Assembly (NCBI GenBank): GCA_003151815.1
Contig: PLYN01000035.1
Coordinates: 1-41,152 of the forward strand
DNA: 41,152 nt
Reading direction: 5' to 3'
Source: Bacteroidota bacterium
Lineage (GTDB): Bacteria; Bacteroidota; Bacteroidia; 2-12-FULL-35-15
Positions 1 to 7,233 of this stretch are shown one piece after another. The first letter of the stretch is position 1; each line of letters opens with the position of its first letter. A program made the translations under genes and the position numbers. The notes beneath the pieces are model-generated. The model was given only the letters and a program-made list of their open reading frames with translations, ran no database searches and had not been told where the DNA came from.

Positions 1-54
1 AATTTATAATGCGTGTTGCCCTGTTACATAGGTGCAGGTTTGCACATCACACTG

Positions 55-71
55 ATAAATATCATATTTAT
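55..71. repeat. 17-nt perfect palindrome upstream of first gene
   Basis: ATAAATAT (55-62) and ATATTTAT (64-71) form a perfect inverted repeat around a single C. It lies about 60 bases upstream of the small gene at 132. It could be an operator or a weak hairpin, but it may be chance in AT-rich DNA. Confidence 0.3.
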
Positions 72-131
72 GGGTTTTAAAAAGAACTACGTTTGTTGTA
101 ATTAACCTATAAAAATTTAATATAAATAAAA

Positions 132-347
132 ATGAAAAAAATAATTTTATCAATATTAGCCTTAGCGATCTCAGGCATACTAACTGTAAATGCTCAACAA
201 GAGCCAACCAAAAAAGCAAAGACTCCTAAAAAACACGAAACAATTAAAGAGGAGATCAAAGAAAAGAAAGAGGAAAGAAAAGAGAAGAAAGAAGATAGGG
301 AAGCAAAGAAAGAGAAGAAAGCAGAAAAAGAAATCCCAAAACAATAA
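132..347 (+). CDS. small secreted Lys/Glu-rich protein
   Basis: A 71-aa protein with a clear signal peptide: MKK, a hydrophobic core at about residues 4-18, then a VNAQ cleavage region at about 19-22. The mature part of roughly 49 residues is almost entirely K, E, R and Q in repeated KEKK/KEER blocks, which predicts a charged helix or a disordered, highly soluble peptide. The ATG is preceded by an A-rich leader. A rho-independent terminator at 372-401 follows closely, so this is probably a monocistronic, well-expressed gene. I recognise no family. Small exported K/E-rich proteins of this type occur in Bacteroidota but their role is not something I can name; binding of nucleic acid, acidic polymers or metals would be guesswork. 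Confidence 0.75.
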   Translation: MKKIILSILALAISGILTVNAQQEPTKKAKTPKKHETIKEEIKEKKEERKEKKEDREAKKEKKAEKEIPKQ

Positions 348-371
348 AGTTTTTTAAAAAATATTTAAATG

Positions 372-401
372 AGACTGTTCCAAAAGAGCAGTCTTTTTTT
401 T
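372..401 (+). terminator. rho-independent terminator
   Basis: AGACTGTTC (372-380), loop CAAAA (381-385) and GAGCAGTCT (386-394) form a 9-bp stem with one G-T pair, followed by an eight-T tract (394-401). It lies 25 bases after the stop codon of the small secreted protein. It is the clearest intrinsic terminator in the window. Confidence 0.85.
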
Positions 402-648
402 GATAAAATTATCAAAACTGATGTAAGGAAATCTACTGAATTGCTTGAAAATAGTATAGATTAAACTGGAAATATTTTAGAATAAACCTTGGAGTTCTGA
501 GATAGTACGCAATATTCTCCTTAAAGATGAGGTTAAATCACAAATAAAGTTTTGGGAGTTGGAGGTAATAACCTAAACGGACCATTCATGATAAATTTTA
601 CCTGTTAATTCACTCCATGCTAATATCATATTCAGAACAATTATATTC
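402..648. other. non-coding stretch, no recognised content
   Basis: No convincing gene, RNA or repeat is seen between the terminator and the putative promoter of the PAS-TOPRIM gene. All frames contain only short broken ORFs. It could be decayed sequence. Confidence 0.5.
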
Positions 649-679
649 TTTGGGTATAAAAAATTATTGTGTATTTTTA
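649..679 (+). promoter_or_regulatory. putative Bacteroidota-type promoter of the PAS-TOPRIM gene
   Basis: TTTG at 649-652 is followed after 19 bases by TATTTTTA at 672-679. The known Bacteroidota consensus is TTTG at -33 and TAnnTTTG at -7 with about 19-21 bases between them; the -7 box here differs only in its last base. Transcription would begin near 686, which favours the ATG at 712 over the in-frame TTG at 667. Confidence 0.4.
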
Positions 680-711
680 AAAAACTAAAACTAAAACTAA
701 AAATTTATCAA

Positions 712-1863
712 ATGGCTTCCTCAGATAAACAATTGCAATATATGCAGGATTTTTTAATCAATATTGCAGAGGGTAATTTTGATGCAAAACTCAATATTTC
801 AAATAGAAGTGATAAAGAATTAGTTGCAATGCAAGTTGGTATCAATATGTTGGTTGAAGAATTAAAATCGACAACGATATCACGTGTTTTTTTGAATAGC
901 ATATATGATAGCATAAATGATATTCTTGTTGTTTTAAATGAAAAAGGGGAAATTCAAAGAACAAACAATATTGTTGAAACTCTTTTATTTTATCCAGAAT
1001 CAGAACTACTTCATCAATCGATAGAAAAATTGATCCGAGTTGAAGATTTTGAAGTTGTTAAAGATTATATCCGAAATGTTTTTGATAATAGAGAAACTCA
1101 AGAAATTGGTTTAAATTTCATAACTAAAAATAATTCCTCAATCCCTGTAGCTTGTTCCTTTTCGGTACTCTACAATAAACAACATCAGCCTTCTGGGATT
1201 TTGCTGGTAGCTAAAAACATTACGGCACTTTTACAAGCTAAAAACAACTTGCAAACCCCAGTCAAAAATAACTTTCAATCCCTTTTTCATACTCCTAGGA
1301 AGGATGCGTTACTCGTAGAAGGTAAACATGATAAAATTCACATAGAAACGGCTTTACAATACTTGTCAATAGAATATCCAGATTTAGAATTTGATGTTTT
1401 CGATATGAATGGGGCAGCTAACATTAAAAGAATGATGATTCTTTTGGAGAGTTTTGGTCATATTACCAAACATAAAATAATTGCAATTTACGACAATGAC
1501 AAAATGGGACTTTCAGAAATTAGTCAGAACTTCAATAAAACCAATGAACCTATTTTTCGGCTCACTGTTAAAAAAGGAAAACCTTCTGCAATTTTTTACG
1601 GCATATTACTTCCAGAGCCAATTGATTTTATGGAAGATTTCACAATTGAGAATTTTTATACTTCAGACAAATACCAACAGGCATATAAGGAAGCCGTTTC
1701 AAAAATAAATTTTTTAAGTAACAAATCTATTAATACTATAAATGATAATATTAGAGATGAATCCAAAAATATTTTAGCTAATAGTTGCATAAGCTTTCAG
1801 AAAAGTGATTTTGAAAACTTCAAACCACTTTTTGAGTTATTAAGACAAATTAAAGCTCTATGA
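712..1863 (+). CDS. PAS domain protein fused to an OLD-like TOPRIM domain
   Basis: A 383-aa soluble protein numbered from the ATG at 712; an in-frame TTG at 667 would add 15 Lys-rich residues but lies upstream of the likely transcription start. Residues about 8-60 resemble the HAMP-like linker common before PAS domains in Bacteroidota signal proteins (IAEGNFDAKL, INMLVEEL). Residues about 61-172 form a PAS domain, with SINDILVVLNEKGEI at its start and a GILLVAKNIT ending. Residues about 196-320 carry TOPRIM motifs: LLVEGKHD with E203, and IIAIYDNDKMG with D261 and D263 (the DxD pair), then IENFY near 312-316. TOPRIM domains of the OLD type bind metal and cleave or bind nucleic acid. No ATPase, histidine kinase or GGDEF domain is present, so TOPRIM seems to be the output of the sensor. 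The stop overlaps the next start as ATGA, implying translational coupling. Domain assignment is from motifs only. Confidence 0.75.
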   Translation: MASSDKQLQYMQDFLINIAEGNFDAKLNISNRSDKELVAMQVGINMLVEELKSTTISRVFLNSIYDSINDILVVLNEKGEIQRTNNIVETLLFYPESELLHQSIEKLIRVEDFEVVKDYIRNVFDNRETQEIGLNFITKNNSSIPVACSFSVLYNKQHQPSGILLVAKNITALLQAKNNLQTPVKNNFQSLFHTPRKDALLVEGKHDKIHIETALQYLSIEYPDLEFDVFDMNGAANIKRMMILLESFGHITKHKIIAIYDNDKMGLSEISQNFNKTNEPIFRLTVKKGKPSAIFYGILLPEPIDFMEDFTIENFYTSDKYQQAYKEAVSKINFLSNKSINTINDNIRDESKNILANSCISFQKSDFENFKPLFELLRQIKAL

Positions 1864-2297
1864 ATGCAACTTATAGTTCAGTACATTTAATAAAAAAGCT
1901 CAAGCAATTGAAACCATTTATTCTACTTGCAATATTATTATTTCCATTTACAATTATTCATGCTCAAAATATGTATGACGGTAGTGGTCATCAATTAGGC
2001 AGAGTGGATGGGAAATATTATTACAATGGTTTCGGAAAACGGATTGGTCGTGTTGATGGAAATTATATTTATGATGGTTCGGGTCATCAAATAGGCCGGA
2101 TTGAAGGTGAATATCTTTATGATGGTTCCGGAAAACAAATGGGTAGAATAACGGATGAATATTTATACGATGGTTCAGGCAAGCAAATCGGACGAATAAA
2201 CGGAGATAATATTTATGATGGTTCCGGAAAACAAATTGGTAGAGCCGATGGCTTAAGAAGAATGCAAAAAATCATTTTCTTTTATTTTTTTATGTGA
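1860..2297 (+). CDS. secreted protein with six 16-residue YDGSGKQIGR repeats
   Basis: A 145-aa protein with an N-terminal signal or anchor segment (hydrophobic at about 20-34, then HAQ at 34-36). Residues 39-131 consist of five full and one partial copy of a 16-residue unit, typically YDGSGKQIGR followed by an acidic/Gly residue pair and an aromatic or aliphatic end. The spacing suggests repeating beta-hairpins. The last 13 residues (RRMQKIIFFYFFM) are strongly hydrophobic, possibly a membrane-inserting tail. The start codon overlaps the stop of the PAS-TOPRIM gene by ATGA, so the two are probably co-translated. I have seen similar repeats with the same hydrophobic tail in Bacteroidota proteins of unknown function. 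No catalytic residues can be suggested. Confidence 0.75.
   Translation: MNATYSSVHLIKKLKQLKPFILLAILLFPFTIIHAQNMYDGSGHQLGRVDGKYYYNGFGKRIGRVDGNYIYDGSGHQIGRIEGEYLYDGSGKQMGRITDEYLYDGSGKQIGRINGDNIYDGSGKQIGRADGLRRMQKIIFFYFFM
1974..2252 (+). repeat. 48-bp tandem repeat inside the secreted repeat protein
   Basis: Six units of 48 bases (the last one partial) encode the YDGSG..GR motif. The units have diverged at the DNA level but keep length and frame exactly, so the repetition is protein-level and under selection. Confidence 0.8.
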
Positions 2298-2318
2298 ACG
2301 TTTTAAAATAAATACAAA

Positions 2319-2326
2319 TACATTTG
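2319..2326 (+). promoter_or_regulatory. possible -7 box TACATTTG
   Basis: This matches the Bacteroidota -7 consensus TAnnTTTG exactly and lies 84 bases before the next start. No good TTTG is found about 20 bases upstream, so the call is weak. Confidence 0.25.
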
Positions 2327-2403
2327 TAATGTTTAACCGGTCAAGTTCAGGAAGTACAAGTAACCCAAACTTTTTTATAACGAAAAAAAATAATTAAAAA
2401 TTT

Positions 2404-2748
2404 ATGATTATGGAAAATACAGATCAATCATACGACCAACCAATGAAATGGTATCATTACATTACGGTTTTTTTTGCAGGATTTTTTCTAACCAATTTTG
2501 TTCCTCATTTTGTAAATGGGATTTCCGGAAATCCTTTTCCAACACCCTTTGCAAATCCTCCGGGCAAAGGACTTTCATCTCCCCTTACAAATGTACTTTG
2601 GGCATTATTTAATTTGCTTATCGGTTACCTGCTTTTCAGAGCCGGTAAAATAAATTCAAAAAATAAACCCGCACTTCTCATTTTCTTTGCAGGAATAGTA
2701 TGTGTAAGCATTATGCTAAGCATTGCGTTTATGGATAAAGTAAAATAG
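2404..2748 (+). CDS. small integral membrane protein
   Basis: A 114-aa protein; an alternative start two codons later (2410, MENTDQ) is equally good. Three hydrophobic segments are visible: about 16-36, a middle one at about 60-80 (VLWALFNLLIGYLLF) and one at about 88-108 (ALLIFFAGIVCVSIMLSIAF). A Pro/Gly-rich loop (GNPFPTPFANPPGKG) lies between the first two. I recognise the general look of a conserved Bacteroidota membrane protein but cannot name a function. It is 106 bases downstream of the repeat-protein gene on the same strand and may have its own promoter. Confidence 0.7.
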   Translation: MIMENTDQSYDQPMKWYHYITVFFAGFFLTNFVPHFVNGISGNPFPTPFANPPGKGLSSPLTNVLWALFNLLIGYLLFRAGKINSKNKPALLIFFAGIVCVSIMLSIAFMDKVK

Positions 2749-2810
2749 AATTCAATTACAATTATACCATTTCTAAATCTACATTTTCTTAAACCAAATA
2801 CAATTTTGTT

Positions 2811-2958
2811 TGCCACAGATTACAAAGATTCCCGCAGATTAGACAACACAGATTCGTTTGTTGAGATTTATAAAATAATAATCCCCACCCGAACGACTGA
2901 TGTCTTTCAGTTGGGCAGGTGCGAAAAAAATCTGTGTAAATTTTTGTAATCTGTGGCA
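2811..2958. repeat. intergenic inverted-repeat element, CCACAGATTACAAA family
   Basis: Arms at 2811-2840 and 2929-2958 match in 26 of 30 positions as an inverted repeat, the outer 16 perfectly (TGCCACAGATTACAAA). Inside lies a second hairpin, about 2886-2921, with ACTGA/TCAGT stems. The whole 347-base gap (2749-3095) holds this element and a promoter-like -7 box but no gene. It looks like a small palindromic mobile or regulatory element. Confidence 0.7.
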
Positions 2959-3053
2959 TTTCAGTAAATAAATATATAATGGTTTAAAATTTTCTTTAAC
3001 ATAAATTAACTACATTTTTTTATACATTCAAAAATATCAACGTAATCTTGAAA

Positions 3054-3061
3054 TAATTTTG
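3054..3061 (+). promoter_or_regulatory. putative -7 box TAATTTTG before the hydrolase gene
   Basis: This is an exact match to TAnnTTTG, 34 bases before the ATG at 3096. The -33 TTTG is not obvious. Confidence 0.35.
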
Positions 3062-3095
3062 ATGTAATACTTTCTGATAATTTAGAAATAAAAAA

Positions 3096-3830
3096 ATGAA
3101 TACTATTCCTATTAAGCAAGATTACGTGACACTCACGGTTTCAGGCGCTGACCAAATGAACGCATACACAGCAATGCCAACTACGATTGACGCTCCTTTA
3201 CCGGGTTTAATTATTTTTCAGGAAGCATTTGGTGTTAATAAACATATCCGGAAGCTGGCGGATAGTTTTGCAGCACAAGGTTATATTGTCATTGCCCCTG
3301 AATTATTCCATCGTACGGCTCCTAAAGGGTTTGAAGGAAGCTACACCGATTTCACCGCTATAGCTCCACACTTTCAAGCCTTATCCGAAAGTGGCTCAGT
3401 AGCTGATATACGCGCCACATGGGAGTGGTTGCAAAACAATCCGAATGTCCGGCACGATACTGTTTCATGTTTGGGTTATTGTATGGGAGGACGAATGTCA
3501 TTTTTAGCGAATACGCTTTTCCCTTTTAAAGCAGCCATTTCATATTACGGAGGAAGAATTGTTCCCGACTTAATAAAACATGCATCTAAACTGCATGCGC
3601 CCATGTTGTTTTTTTGGGGTGGTTTAGACAAACACATTCCGAATGAACAAATAGATGCGATTAATTCGGAATTGGATAAAGAAGGCAAACCGTATACATG
3701 TGTTAAGTTTTCGAATGCAGACCACGGTTTTAATTGTGATGAAAGAGTAAGTTTTAACGCCAAGGCTGCAAAAGAAGCTTTAGCATTAACATTGAGCTTT
3801 CTTAAGGTTGAGAATAATATACCCGGTTAA
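3096..3830 (+). CDS. dienelactone hydrolase family protein
   Basis: A 244-aa cytoplasmic alpha/beta hydrolase. Known dienelactone hydrolases use a Cys-Asp-His triad plus a nearby Glu, and all four are in place: E43 in FQEAFG, C129 in GYCMGG, D178 in WGGLDKHIP and H210 in NADHGFNC. The length is normal for the family. The reference enzyme opens dienelactones in chloroaromatic degradation, but most members in genomes like this one have unknown substrates, and no aromatic-degradation genes are nearby. The end of the gene overlaps the most upstream possible start of the following receptor gene, so the two may be co-transcribed. Confidence 0.9.
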   Translation: MNTIPIKQDYVTLTVSGADQMNAYTAMPTTIDAPLPGLIIFQEAFGVNKHIRKLADSFAAQGYIVIAPELFHRTAPKGFEGSYTDFTAIAPHFQALSESGSVADIRATWEWLQNNPNVRHDTVSCLGYCMGGRMSFLANTLFPFKAAISYYGGRIVPDLIKHASKLHAPMLFFWGGLDKHIPNEQIDAINSELDKEGKPYTCVKFSNADHGFNCDERVSFNAKAAKEALALTLSFLKVENNIPG

Positions 3831-6717
3831 AATTATATATCCTTTGAAATCCATCCTTCATAATAATCTACTATCTATTATTGTCGGGTGGAAACAATTA
3901 TTACTTTTCTTTATTTTTCTTTCTTTCTTTACTATCCGCGTTGATGCCCAACATCAATCTGTTTCAGGAATACTTTTAGATAAAAAGGATCAATCAACGC
4001 TTATTGGGGCTGATGTAGTTTTACTTCATCCTTCCGATTCATCCATATACAAAGGAAGTGTGGCTGATGTAAATGGAAAATTTGCTATTGAAAATGTTGC
4101 AACCGGAAAATTCATACTTAAAATATTTTACATCGGTTATGCCGAATACTATAAAAACATAGAGGTTACAGATGCACCTTACAGTGCCGGTACCATTTTT
4201 TTAGAACAAAAAAGTAATGAATTAAAAAGTGTTCAGATAATTGAAAAATTACCTACAGCTATTCAAAAAGATGATACTACCGAATTCAATGCCAAAGCTT
4301 TCAAATCACATCCTGACGCAACTGCTGAAGATTTAGTTAATAAAATGCCTACGATTACTTCGCAGAATGGCACGGTGCAGGCTCAAGGCGAAAATGTATC
4401 GCAAATACTGGTAGATGGAAAACCTTTTTTTGGCGGTGATCCCAATACTGTTTTAAAAAATTTTCCTGCCGAAGTAATTGATAAAATTCAGGTGTTCGAT
4501 CAGTTAAGCAATCAATCGCAGTTTACCGGATTTAATGATGGAAACACAACTAAAACGATGAACATTATTACAAAACCAAATATGCGTAATGGTACATTTG
4601 GTAAGGTTTACGGTGGTTATGGAGATGATGGTAAATACAGGGCAGGTGGCAATATCAATTTTTTTAACGGCAACAGGCGTTTCTCTATTATCACACAAAC
4701 GAACAATATTAACGAGCAAAATTTTTCAAGCGAAGATTTATTAGGAGTAATGGGTGGCAGCAGCGGAGGAGGTGGAGGTCAGGGTAGCGGTGGTGGTGGA
4801 AATTTTGGAGGCGGCGGACAAGGCGGTGGTGGCGGCTCTTCCAATAGTTCAAACAACTTTTTAGTGAGTCAGCAAAATGGTATTACAAAAACCAATGCTG
4901 TAGGATTAAATTATAGTGATAAATGGGGAAAGAAAATAGAGGTTGCCGGAAGTTATTTTTTGAACGGAACAGACAATACGATTGCTCAAACACTATTCCG
5001 CAACTATGTGTTGCAATCTGAATTGGGGCAAAAGTACAATCAAACAAGCACCACAATAAACAATAATGTTAATCATCGGTTTAACGCAAAATTAACATGG
5101 AACATTGATTCAAGTAATTCAATTATTATTACACCAAAATTTTCGCTGCAGCAAAATACAAGCGGCACTTCCCTGAATGGTCTGACACAATTGAACGATG
5201 AATTGCTCAACAAAACAAACAGTGATAATGGATCTAAATTACAAGGAATAAATTTCACAAACGACTTACTCCTTCGTCATAAGTTTGATAAAAAAGGTCG
5301 CACTATTTCTGCCGACATCAACACTGTTTACAGTCCTTCCAATGGGACAGGAAGTTTAAATTCTGCGAACAATTATTATACGGATTCAATTTCTTCTGAA
5401 ACATTAAATCAAATTTCGAACTATGCTAATCAAGGGAAAACCGTTGGAGCAACTGTTAATTATACAGAGCCAATAATTAATAATAAAAGCATTGTGCAAT
5501 TCACGTATGTGAACAATTATAATTTTAATGATAACAATAAAAAAACGTACGATTATTCGAATATGTCGGATAGTTACAGTAACTTGAACACGCCATTGAG
5601 CAATCAATATCAGAGTTTGTATCATACACAAAGCGGCGGTTTAGGTTATCGGTATAATTATAAAACCATTCAATGGATGGTAAATGCAAATTACCAAGTG
5701 GCAACACTTACCAGTACAGAACTGTATCCTGAAAATTATAATTTAAACCGGACCTTTCAGAATGTATTGCCTTCGGCAATGTTCAGGTATAATTTAAACA
5801 AAAAAAATAATTTAAGGATCAATTACCGGACATCAACCAATCAACCAAGCATTAACCAACTCCAGAATGTGGTTAACAATTCAAATCCTATTCAGTTAAG
5901 TGTTGGGAATACCGACTTAAAACAGAGTTTTCAGCATTCTGTATTTATCCGTTATTCGGCAACGAATAGTAATAAAGCAACTTCTTTTTTTGTCCTGCTG
6001 AGTGGTTCTGCTACACAGAATAATGTGGTTAACAGTGTTTTTATTGCTAAAGAGAATAGCGTAATTGATGGCATAACTTTATTAAAAGGTTCTCAGTTAA
6101 CGAAGCCGGTAAATATGAATGGTTATTATAAAGCGAATACATATATTACGTATGGTATTCCAATAAAATTTATCAAAACAAATTTGAATTTCAATGTAAA
6201 TGCCGGTTATACGCGTAGTCCGGGTTTGGTGAATAATCAGGCAAATTTTGCAAATTCACCGGTAGCTGGTACCGGTATTGTTTTAAGCAGTAATTTTAGT
6301 AAAAGCATTGATTTTACTTTGTCAACTAATTCCAGTTACACAACAGTTCAGAATACGCTTAACAAACAATCCAACACAGAATATTTTAACCAGCAAACAC
6401 GTTTTAAATTTAACTGGATAATCTGGAAAAGTTTAGTAATTAATACCGACCTCACGCATCAATATTATAAAGGACTTGCTGCATCTTTAAATCAAAATTA
6501 TTTATTGTGGAATGCGGGAATCGGTTATAAATTTTTGAAAGAAAAAAATGCGGAATTCCGTCTTACCGTATTCGACTTGCTAAAACAAAACACGAATGTT
6601 AGTCGAAATATAACGGCTGCTTATATAGAAGATACACAAAACACCTTACTTCAGCGCTACTTCATGTTCAACTTCACCTACACTATCCGACGATATAAAA
6701 ATACTGAAGAAAAGTAA
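3808..6717 (+). CDS. TonB-dependent receptor-like outer-membrane beta-barrel protein
   Basis: A protein of up to 969 aa. The signal peptide is at about 29-48 (LLLFFIFLSFF..VDAQ). A carboxypeptidase-regulatory-like domain follows at about 50-125 (VSGILLDKKD..GKFAIENV), then a plug-like region at about 140-260 (VNKMPTI, ILVDGKPFFGGDP, IDKIQVFDQLS), then a long beta-barrel rich in Tyr, Asn and aromatic alternation ending in YTIRRYKNTEEK. This architecture matches the outer-membrane beta-barrel family related to SusC/TonB receptors; no SusD partner is adjacent. Residues about 315-346 are an almost pure Gly/Ser/Asn run. The start is uncertain: no in-frame ATG precedes the signal peptide. TTG at 3808 overlaps the hydrolase gene by 23 bases and TTG at 3844 does not. 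The ligand cannot be inferred. Confidence 0.88.
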   Translation: MRIIYPVKIIYPLKSILHNNLLSIIVGWKQLLLFFIFLSFFTIRVDAQHQSVSGILLDKKDQSTLIGADVVLLHPSDSSIYKGSVADVNGKFAIENVATGKFILKIFYIGYAEYYKNIEVTDAPYSAGTIFLEQKSNELKSVQIIEKLPTAIQKDDTTEFNAKAFKSHPDATAEDLVNKMPTITSQNGTVQAQGENVSQILVDGKPFFGGDPNTVLKNFPAEVIDKIQVFDQLSNQSQFTGFNDGNTTKTMNIITKPNMRNGTFGKVYGGYGDDGKYRAGGNINFFNGNRRFSIITQTNNINEQNFSSEDLLGVMGGSSGGGGGQGSGGGGNFGGGGQGGGGGSSNSSNNFLVSQQNGITKTNAVGLNYSDKWGKKIEVAGSYFLNGTDNTIAQTLFRNYVLQSELGQKYNQTSTTINNNVNHRFNAKLTWNIDSSNSIIITPKFSLQQNTSGTSLNGLTQLNDELLNKTNSDNGSKLQGINFTNDLLLRHKFDKKGRTISADINTVYSPSNGTGSLNSANNYYTDSISSETLNQISNYANQGKTVGATVNYTEPIINNKSIVQFTYVNNYNFNDNNKKTYDYSNMSDSYSNLNTPLSNQYQSLYHTQSGGLGYRYNYKTIQWMVNANYQVATLTSTELYPENYNLNRTFQNVLPSAMFRYNLNKKNNLRINYRTSTNQPSINQLQNVVNNSNPIQLSVGNTDLKQSFQHSVFIRYSATNSNKATSFFVLLSGSATQNNVVNSVFIAKENSVIDGITLLKGSQLTKPVNMNGYYKANTYITYGIPIKFIKTNLNFNVNAGYTRSPGLVNNQANFANSPVAGTGIVLSSNFSKSIDFTLSTNSSYTTVQNTLNKQSNTEYFNQQTRFKFNWIIWKSLVINTDLTHQYYKGLAASLNQNYLLWNAGIGYKFLKEKNAEFRLTVFDLLKQNTNVSRNITAAYIEDTQNTLLQRYFMFNFTYTIRRYKNTEEK

Positions 6718-6822
6718 AATGATTTTTTTATTTCAATTTTTTGATTTCGTATTTTATTTTAAATTCTAAAAAGAGAATCTAAAAATAATTAGTAATTTCG
6801 AATTAGTTTTTATGCTTCTAAC

Positions 6823-7209
6823 ATGACCAATAATAAATTTGAAATAAAATCCATAGGAAATTTGATTTTTCGGATTGAATTTTTTAATGGTGCGGGTATT
6901 GACTTAACTGATGCCGAATTAATCCACGAAACATTGACTAGTCTTGCTCAAGGGAATAAATATTGTATTTTGTTAGATGCTCAACATCAGTTTACCACTA
7001 CTCCTGAATCAAGGGCATTTGTAGCCAAAAAAGTTTCGGGACGAATAGCATTTGCAATAGTTACCAAATCAATCGCAAATAGATTAGTCGGTAACTTTTT
7101 TATTCAATTTAATAAACCCGTTTCTCCAACAAGGTTATTTGCAGATGAAGATGCTGCGATACAATGGTTAAAAGAACAAAAAGAGCAATTCGATTCTTTA
7201 AATAAGTAA
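6823..7209 (+). CDS. STAS/SEC14-like small conserved protein
   Basis: A 128-aa soluble protein. The layout (a short beta-rich N-terminus, YCILLDAQ, AFAIVTKSIANRLVGNFFI, then KPVSPTRLFADEDAAIQWL near the C-terminus) resembles the SpoIIAA/STAS-like family frequent in Bacteroidota, whose members end with a conserved AxxWL helix. The function of the family is unclear; the fold suggests small-ligand or protein binding rather than catalysis. It converges on the lpd gene with a 24-base gap and has its own 105-base upstream region. Confidence 0.65.
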   Translation: MTNNKFEIKSIGNLIFRIEFFNGAGIDLTDAELIHETLTSLAQGNKYCILLDAQHQFTTTPESRAFVAKKVSGRIAFAIVTKSIANRLVGNFFIQFNKPVSPTRLFADEDAAIQWLKEQKEQFDSLNK

Positions 7210-7233
7210 TTTTAAAAAAAATCTCAATCCTTT

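Noticed and set aside
4-219. Minus-strand 71-aa ORF at the window start
   Set aside because: It overlaps the well-supported signal-peptide gene at 132-347 on the other strand and has no recognisable features.
667-711. TTG start adding 15 residues to the PAS-TOPRIM protein
   Set aside because: The added Lys/Leu repeats look like translated leader, and the likely transcription start lies downstream of it.
1974-2252. CRISPR or minisatellite
   Set aside because: The 48-base units diverge at DNA level but preserve a protein motif, so this is a coding repeat.
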